This document shows positions 13,848 to 17,738 of a stretch of DNA of 17,738 bases, piece after piece (the stretch's first letter is position 1; the number at the start of each line of letters is the position of its first letter). Below the pieces are notes generated by a model that did not search any database, was not told the origin of the DNA, and saw only the letters and a list, made by a program, of their open reading frames with translations. The translations under genes and the position numbers were made by a program. Source of the DNA: an uncultured Collinsella sp. (GTDB taxonomy: Bacteria; Actinomycetota; Coriobacteriia; Coriobacteriales; Coriobacteriaceae); the NCBI GenBank assembly GCA_959599615.1, contig CAUGKA010000021.1, forward strand, positions 1 to 17,738, read 5' to 3'.

Positions 13848-14771
13848 ATGGCAAACGTTCTTGTCTTTGGTCACCAGAACCCCGATAACGACGCCATCAT
13901 GAGCGCCGTCGTCCTGTCCCAGCTGCTCAACCAGGTTGAGTATGCCGGCAACACCTACGAGGCCTGCGCCCTGGGCCAGCTTCCGGCCGAGTCCGCCAAG
14001 CTGCTCTCCGACGCCGGCATTGCCGAGCCCCGCGTGATCGAGTCCGTCGAGGCCGGTCAGCTCGTCGTCCTCACCGACCACAACGAGTCCGCCCAGTCCG
14101 TCGCCGGCCTTAAGGATGCCACGGTCTTTGGCGTCGTCGACCATCACCGCATCGGCGACTTCGAGACCGCCGGCCCGCTGCACTACATCTGCCTGCCCTG
14201 GGGCTCCAGCTGCACCATCGTCACCAAGCTCGCCGGTGTGCTCGGCGTTGAGCTTTCCGACGTCCAGGCTAAGCTGCTGCTCTCGGCCATGATGACCGAT
14301 ACGCTCATGCTCAAGAGCCCCACCACCACCGATGTCGACCGTGCCGTTGCCGCCAAGCTCGGCGAGCAGGTGGGCGTCGACCCGGTCAAGTTTGGCATGG
14401 AGGTCTTCCTCACCCGTCCGTCCGGCTCCTTCACTGCAGCCGAGATGGTCGGCAACGACATCAAGATGTTCGAACCCGCCGGCAAGAAGCTGCTCATCGG
14501 CCAGTACGAGACCGTCGACAAGAGCCGCGCGCTCGGCATGATCGATGAGATCCGCGAGGCCATGCGTGCCTACGCCGCCGAGAAGGGTGCCGATGGCATT
14601 GTCCTGTGCATCACCGACATCATGGAGGAGGGCTCGCAGGTCCTGCTCGAGGGCGAGACCGAGGCCGCTCAGAAGGGCCTGGGCATTGCCGACGAGCACG
14701 ACGGCGTCTGGATGCCGGGTGTCCTCTCCCGTAAGAAGCAGGTCGCTGCCCCCATCATGGCCGCCTGCTAG
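13848..14771 (+). CDS. ppaC: Manganese-dependent inorganic pyrophosphatase (family II, DHH)
   Basis: This family II pyrophosphatase hydrolyses pyrophosphate to phosphate, pulling biosynthetic reactions forward in the cytoplasm. The 307-residue length is normal for the family without CBS domains. Metal ligands are visible in GHQNPDNDA (H9, D13, D15), VLTDHNE, the DHH signature VVDHHRIGDF, and MMTDTLML. The C-terminal DHHA2 domain has the substrate-binding SRKKQV motif near the end. The ATG at 13848 has GGAGG 6 nt upstream. A TGCTACCAT extended -10 candidate lies at 13801-13809. No CBS/DRTGG regulatory insert is present, so it is the constitutive type. A strong terminator follows, then the nhaA leader. 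Confidence 0.96.
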   Translation: MANVLVFGHQNPDNDAIMSAVVLSQLLNQVEYAGNTYEACALGQLPAESAKLLSDAGIAEPRVIESVEAGQLVVLTDHNESAQSVAGLKDATVFGVVDHHRIGDFETAGPLHYICLPWGSSCTIVTKLAGVLGVELSDVQAKLLLSAMMTDTLMLKSPTTTDVDRAVAAKLGEQVGVDPVKFGMEVFLTRPSGSFTAAEMVGNDIKMFEPAGKKLLIGQYETVDKSRALGMIDEIREAMRAYAAEKGADGIVLCITDIMEEGSQVLLEGETEAAQKGLGIADEHDGVWMPGVLSRKKQVAAPIMAAC

Positions 14772-14790
14772 GTTTAGTTGACCAAACGCC

Positions 14791-14830
14791 ACGACCGGAT
14801 CGCGGACGTCCCGCGCTCCGGTCGTTTTTT
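14791..14830 (+). terminator. Intrinsic terminator of ppaC
   Basis: ACGACCGGA-T-CGCGG (14791-14805) pairs with CCGCG-C-TCCGGTCGT (14811-14825) with one internal mismatch, followed by a run of six T (14825-14830). A strong rho-independent terminator 20 nt after the stop. Confidence 0.9.
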
Positions 14831-14835
14831 GTGCA

Positions 14836-15024
14836 CGGCGCCGCGTCGTCTCTTGGACAGGCGTGCCCGTGCCGTTGAGCAAATAATGTTCAACCTGTGG
14901 TTCCGCTTTTCGGCCACGCCTGCGTGCTTGTCGTGCAGGGTAGGCTAGATGCAAGCGTAATACGTTAGAGCGCGGCGCCGCCACTTGGGCGGGCCGTGCT
15001 TTTTTAAGACGGGAGCTTTCCCGT
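14836..15024 (+). promoter_or_regulatory. Structured leader of nhaA: candidate riboswitch/attenuator
   Basis: Bases 14831-15038 hold no convincing gene but several paired elements. An outer stem CAGGCGTG (14858-14865) with CACGCCTG (14915-14922) encloses hairpin GTTGAGC-AAATAAT-GTTCAAC (14874-14894, one wobble) and a small CCG-CTTTT-CGG. A terminator follows at 14969-15005. Segment CGGCGCCGCG (14836-14845) is perfectly complementary to CGCGGCGCCG (14971-14980) in the terminator's left arm, so it could act as an antiterminator. Near the start codon, ACGGGA/TCCCGT (15009-15014, 15019-15024) competes with CTTTC/GAAAG (15016-15020, 15025-15029), which would mask the Shine-Dalgarno. Lithium/sodium-type riboswitches upstream of nhaA are known elsewhere; I cannot match this to one. 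Confidence 0.5.
14969..15005 (+). terminator. Intrinsic terminator inside the nhaA leader
   Basis: AGCGCGGC (14969-14976), one bulged G, CCGCC (14978-14982), loop ACTTG, GGCGG (14988-14992), GCCGTGCT (14993-15000), then six T (15000-15005). The stem has 13 pairs, one of them G-U. It lies 33 nt before the nhaA ATG with no gene between it and the ppaC terminator, so its likely role is to control nhaA. Confidence 0.8.
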
Positions 15025-15038
15025 GAAAGGAGCCGCCC

Positions 15039-16397
15039 ATGGCAGCAACTGAGCAGCTGTTCAACGTTCGTGAGCGCAAGCGCTTTGAACGTCACGACAT
15101 TTGGGAGCGCATCGCCGAGAACGGCACGATTTCCGCCGCCGTCATGGTCTTCGCCGCTATCGCCGCCGTTATCTGCGCCAACACCGATGCCTACGAGGCC
15201 ATCCATCACTTTTTGGAGACCCCGCTGTATGTGGGCCTGGGCAACCTTACGGCTGGTCTCACCGTTGAGCTTTTCGTCAACGACTTCCTCATGGCGATTT
15301 TCTTTTTGTTGGTGGGCATCGAGCTTAAGTACGAGATGACGGTCGGTGAGCTCAAGAATCCGCGTCAGGCCATGCTTCCCATGCTGGCGGCCGTGGGCGG
15401 CGTTGTCGTTCCCGCCTGCATCTACCTGATCTTTAACCATGCCGGCGCCTGCAACGGTTGGGCCATCCCCATGGCAACCGATATTGCCTTTGCGCTGGGC
15501 GTGCTGTCGCTTTTGGGCAATCGCGTGCCCAACGGCGTGCGCGTGTTCTTCTCGACGCTCGCCATCGCCGACGACCTCATCTCCATCGCCGCCATCGCCA
15601 TCTTCTACGGTCAGAGCCCCAATCCGTTTTGGTTGGGCGCCGCCGCGCTTGTGACCTGCGCGCTCGTGTGGCTCAACAAGACGCAGCACTACCGCCTTGC
15701 CCCGTATTCGGCACTGGGTCTGCTGTTGTGGTTCTGCATGTTCAAGAGCGGCGTGCACGCTACGCTTGCTGGCGTCATCTTGGCCTTTACCATCCCGGCC
15801 AAGTGCGGTGTCAAGCTCGATAGCCTCACCGATTGGTTGGGCGAGTGCCTGCCGCTGCTCGATGATCGCTACGACGACGAGGCGCACATCCTGGGCCAGC
15901 ATGACTTTACCGTCTCGACCACCAAGGTCGAGCGCGTCATGCACCGCGTGACCCCGCCGCTCATCCGCATGGAGCGTCTGATCTCCACGCCGGTCAACTT
16001 CGTGATCCTGCCGATCTTTGCGTTCGTGAACGCGCAGGTTCGCCTGGTGGGCGTGGACATGAGCACGCTGCTCACCGACCCGGTGACGCTCGGCGTGTAC
16101 TTTGGCATGCTGCTGGGCAAGCCGATCGGTATCTTTGGCATGACGTTTGCCCTGGTTAAGCTTAAGGCCTGCGAGCTGCCGCACAATGTCAACTGGCACA
16201 TGATTGCCGGCGTGGGCATTCTGGGCGGTATCGGCTTTACCATGTCGATTCTCATCAGCGGCCTTGCCTTCCCGACGGCCCAGTTTGAGGTTCTTGCAGC
16301 CAAGGCCGCTATTCTCGCCGGTTCTGTCACCGCGGCCGTGCTTGGCATGATTTACATGAGTGTGATCTGCAAGCACCCCGCGACCAAGGACGAGTAA
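15039..16397 (+). CDS. nhaA: Na+/H+ antiporter NhaA
   Basis: NhaA exchanges internal Na+ (or Li+) for external protons and keeps pH and sodium balance. The 452-residue membrane protein has about 11-12 hydrophobic segments. Key residues are visible: T147-D148 in MATDIAFALGV, the ion-binding pair D178-D179 in STLAIADDLISI (D163/D164 in E. coli), and the lysine K361 in LLGKPIGIFG (K300 in E. coli). It is about 60 residues longer than E. coli NhaA. The extra length is mostly a hydrophilic cytoplasmic loop at about 255-310 (DDRYDDEAHILGQHD) and a charged N-terminal tail (1-28). The ATG at 15039 has AAAGGAG 6 nt upstream, within a hairpin-forming region. The leader carries a terminator and looks regulated. 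Confidence 0.96.
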   Translation: MAATEQLFNVRERKRFERHDIWERIAENGTISAAVMVFAAIAAVICANTDAYEAIHHFLETPLYVGLGNLTAGLTVELFVNDFLMAIFFLLVGIELKYEMTVGELKNPRQAMLPMLAAVGGVVVPACIYLIFNHAGACNGWAIPMATDIAFALGVLSLLGNRVPNGVRVFFSTLAIADDLISIAAIAIFYGQSPNPFWLGAAALVTCALVWLNKTQHYRLAPYSALGLLLWFCMFKSGVHATLAGVILAFTIPAKCGVKLDSLTDWLGECLPLLDDRYDDEAHILGQHDFTVSTTKVERVMHRVTPPLIRMERLISTPVNFVILPIFAFVNAQVRLVGVDMSTLLTDPVTLGVYFGMLLGKPIGIFGMTFALVKLKACELPHNVNWHMIAGVGILGGIGFTMSILISGLAFPTAQFEVLAAKAAILAGSVTAAVLGMIYMSVICKHPATKDE

Positions 16398-16437
16398 GAA
16401 CGCGAAAACCGGCTCCAGAACCGATTCGGGCGCGTTC
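16398..16437 (+). other. Inverted repeat just after nhaA
   Basis: GAACGCG (16398-16404) pairs with CGCGTTC (16431-16437), with a small CCG-ATT-CGG hairpin inside (16421-16429). It directly follows the stop and may mark the nhaA mRNA 3' end, but there is no U-tract. Confidence 0.4.
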
Positions 16438-16487
16438 AAAATGCGGATTCGGGCGGTGCTTGCCGCCTGCCAGACACGCCAGTGGTC

Positions 16488-16524
16488 AAAAAACGCCGTT
16501 TGTGAGTACTGTCACAAACGGCGT
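16488..16524 (-). terminator. Minus-strand intrinsic terminator with 13-bp perfect stem
   Basis: ACGCCGTTTGTGA (16493-16505) and TCACAAACGGCGT (16512-16524) pair perfectly around a 6-nt loop. On the minus strand the stem is followed by six T (16488-16493 on plus are all A). It is therefore best read as a terminator for transcription running leftwards; as a plus-strand terminator for nhaA it has only a weak ATCATTTT tail. Confidence 0.8.
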
Positions 16525-16723
16525 ATCATTTTAGGTGCGGAAAATAATGAACAAAGTTATAAGAACTGTACGTTAATGAGTGACCATCGACTTCCAATTT
16601 GGCGCTAGCTGACGGTGATTAGGAAGTTTCAAGTCGAGTTTTGCCGATTTCGACCAAAAATCGCTGCTACTAAAAAGGTAACAGTACTCATATTTGCCCT
16701 TTTTTGGCCACAAGCCCTAAAAC
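16525..16723. other. AT-rich non-coding region between two minus-strand terminators
   Basis: About 200 nt that is clearly richer in A/T than the rest of the window. It holds CGATTT/AAATCG (16645-16650, 16658-16663). ACAGTACTCA (16681-16690) is the exact reverse complement of TGAGTACTGT (16503-16512) in the neighbouring terminator loop region. No reading frame with a ribosome site and family signature is seen. It may be a small RNA on the minus strand, a dispersed repeat, or plain spacer. Confidence 0.35.
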
Positions 16724-16772
16724 AAGCCTCGCCAAGGTCGGGAAGCGGGCCAAATTGCCGGCCTCGAGGCTT
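16724..16772 (-). terminator. Probable terminator of the small minus-strand gene
   Basis: AAGCCTCG (16724-16731) and CGAGGCTT (16765-16772) pair perfectly. On the minus strand the structure overlaps the TAA stop codon (16771-16773) and is followed by TTGTTTT. The 33-nt loop can fold further (GGCC/GGCC). Weaker than the other terminators because of the long loop. Confidence 0.5.
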
Positions 16773-17025
16773 ATTCCACCGTTCCGTAGACGGCGCCCCA
16801 GCCGTGGGCGGCCAAGGCGGAGTTGAGCTGGTCGCAAAGTGACTGGCGGTCGTAGTAGCCGGGCGGCAAAAGATTCACGATCTCCATGAGGTCGGGCGCC
16901 AGGTCCAAGATTTCGGCCTGTACGATCAGATCCAGGCGGTCGATGGCGTGGCGGTCGTAAAACAGTCCGTCGACCAGGCGCTGCAAGTCGCCGAATTCCT
17001 CGGCCTGAAACGATCCGTACTCCAT
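16771..17025 (-). CDS. Small hypothetical protein (84 aa)
   Basis: This 84-residue acidic soluble protein begins MEYGSFQAEEFGDLQRLVDGL and ends HGWGAVYGTVE. Its middle is LPPGYYDRQSLCDQLNSALA. I do not recognise a named domain with certainty; the LLPPGYYDRQ segment looks like a turn between two helices, so a small helical fold is likely. The start at 17025 is chosen because AGGAGG lies 5-6 nt upstream; an in-frame ATG ten codons further up would place that site inside the gene. There is no signal peptide or membrane segment. It is divergent from the aminotransferase gene across a 150-nt gap, and a terminator-like hairpin overlaps its stop. Confidence 0.8.
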   Translation of the reverse strand: MEYGSFQAEEFGDLQRLVDGLFYDRHAIDRLDLIVQAEILDLAPDLMEIVNLLPPGYYDRQSLCDQLNSALAAHGWGAVYGTVE

Positions 17026-17127
17026 AGTGCCTCCTTGGGCGCCCCACGCCGGCATGCGCGGCGATTCGTAATTGATTGCGATGAACTTAATCTATCACGG
17101 CTTCATAACGTTGCGACGATGGCGGTC

Positions 17128-17133
17128 TATACT
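17128..17133 (+). promoter_or_regulatory. Candidate -10 box for the aminotransferase gene
   Basis: TATACT lies 42 nt before the ATG at 17176. No good -35 is seen at the usual distance (TTGCGA at 17111-17116 is too close). The sequence repeats the TATACT seen upstream of pcrA and gntR. Confidence 0.35.
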
Positions 17134-17175
17134 TAGACGAACTGCAACGTACCGCTTCGCGAAAGGTCGCACCCC

Positions 17176-17738
17176 ATGCAGACGATCTACCAGAAGATGG
17201 AAACCACCGAACTCGATGCCGCCATCGAGGCGCTCAAAGCCGAGGTCGCCGAGGTCAAGGCCAAGGGCCTGGCGCTCGACATGGCCCGCGGCAAGCCGTC
17301 GCCCTCCCAGGTTGACATCTCTCGACCCATGCTCGATATCCTCAATGCCGATGCCGATCTGCATGACGGCAACGTCGACTGCTCCAACTACGGCTGCTTT
17401 GAGGGCATTCCCTCGGCACGCAAGCTAGCGGGGGAGTTCCTGGGCTGCCCCGCCGAGCAGACGCTCGTACTGGGCTCATCGAGCCTTTTGATTGAGCATG
17501 ACATCGCCGGCATGTTCTGGCGCTGTGGCTCGTGCGGCAGCGAGCCCTGGGACGCCTACGAGGCCGCGCACGACGGCAAGAAGGTCAAGTTCCTGTGCCC
17601 CGTTCCCGGCTACGATCGCCACTTTGGCATCACCGCCGACTTGGGCATCGAGAACGTCCCCGTCGCGATGACCGACAACGGCCCCGACATGGACGAGGTT
17701 GAGCGCCTGGTTGCCGCCGACGATTCCATCAAGGGCAT
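17176..17738 (+). CDS. Aminotransferase of the AspT-like group (PF12897-type), 5' part
   Basis: This gene is cut by the window edge after 187 codons. The N-terminus matches the PLP-dependent fold-type I aminotransferases of the group typified by Corynebacterium aspartate aminotransferase. Visible features are DMARGKPSPSQVD (35-47), NYGCFEGIPSARKLAGEFLG (71-90), the PLP-phosphate loop LGSSSLLIEHD (99-109), and PVPGYDRHFGIT (142-153) with GPDMDEVE. The PLP lysine would lie beyond the window. It probably moves the amino group between aspartate or another amino acid and 2-oxoglutarate. A CGSC pair (C117, C120) in the loop before PWDAY is unusual to my eye. The ATG at 17176 has GAAAGG 9 nt upstream. 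Confidence 0.9.
   Translation, partial: MQTIYQKMETTELDAAIEALKAEVAEVKAKGLALDMARGKPSPSQVDISRPMLDILNADADLHDGNVDCSNYGCFEGIPSARKLAGEFLGCPAEQTLVLGSSSLLIEHDIAGMFWRCGSCGSEPWDAYEAAHDGKKVKFLCPVPGYDRHFGITADLGIENVPVAMTDNGPDMDEVERLVAADDSIKG

Noticed and set aside
14886..14948. A 20-codon open frame in the nhaA leader (starting MFNLWFRFS)
   Set aside because: There is no clear Shine-Dalgarno, and it overlaps the paired elements of the leader. A leader peptide is possible but not supported.
13812..16439. An open frame of 875 codons on the minus strand
   Set aside because: It runs antisense through both ppaC and nhaA and across their terminators. Its composition is rich in Gly, His, Asp, Arg and Leu without domain motifs. 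It is a product of GC-biased codon use on the plus strand.
16615..16842. A 75-codon plus-strand frame after nhaA
   Set aside because: It starts without a good ribosome site in AT-rich non-coding DNA and continues antisense into the 84-aa gene.
17111..17133. TTGCGA/TATACT as a full promoter for the aminotransferase gene
   Set aside because: The 11-nt spacing is too short for a sigma-70-type promoter; only the -10 is kept as a candidate.

Overview
This is a 17.7 kb stretch of a GC-rich bacterial chromosome. The proteins are most like those of Coriobacteriia, and Collinsella is my best guess. That rests on codon use, the family variants seen (a short-loop BceS-like kinase, a family II pyrophosphatase, a PF12897-type aminotransferase) and general familiarity; no 16S or marker search was possible. 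The genes are mostly housekeeping or metabolic. I see no phage, transposase, CRISPR, tRNA or rRNA gene.

Layout: a GNAT acetyltransferase (-), purH (+), an unidentified 235-residue protein (+), an OmpR-type response regulator with a BceS-like histidine kinase (+, 9 nt apart), a UspA stress protein (-), undecaprenyl-pyrophosphate phosphatase uppP (+), a large UvrD/PcrA helicase (+), a gntR-manA pair (-) divergent from a ROK sugar kinase (+), manganese-dependent inorganic pyrophosphatase ppaC (+), Na+/H+ antiporter nhaA (+), a small unknown protein (-), and the 5' part of an aminotransferase (+) that runs off the window. The gntR/manA/ROK cluster looks like a small hexose-use locus: the kinase makes a sugar phosphate, ManA interconverts mannose-6-P and fructose-6-P, and the UTRA-domain regulator probably senses a sugar phosphate.

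The interest lies mainly between the genes. (1) The nhaA leader has a strong intrinsic terminator 33 nt before the start codon. An upstream segment is perfectly complementary to one terminator arm, a folded region lies between, and two mutually exclusive hairpins sit at the Shine-Dalgarno. It looks like a transcriptional and/or translational control element, possibly ion-responsive. (2) Three long nested hairpins (82-95 nt) lie 0-13 nt after the stop codons of purH, pcrA and the usp gene; two share a 12/14 sequence match in the apical part. (3) A short palindromic repeat family with a GGGAC(A/G) core recurs at about five intergenic sites and resembles REP elements. (4) A region of about 370 nt between nhaA and the small minus-strand gene holds two minus-strand terminators and could produce a small RNA. 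Protein oddities are an acidic insert of about 55 residues in UppP, a low-complexity insert of about 90 residues in PcrA, and a Cys-to-His change in the zinc motif of the ROK kinase.
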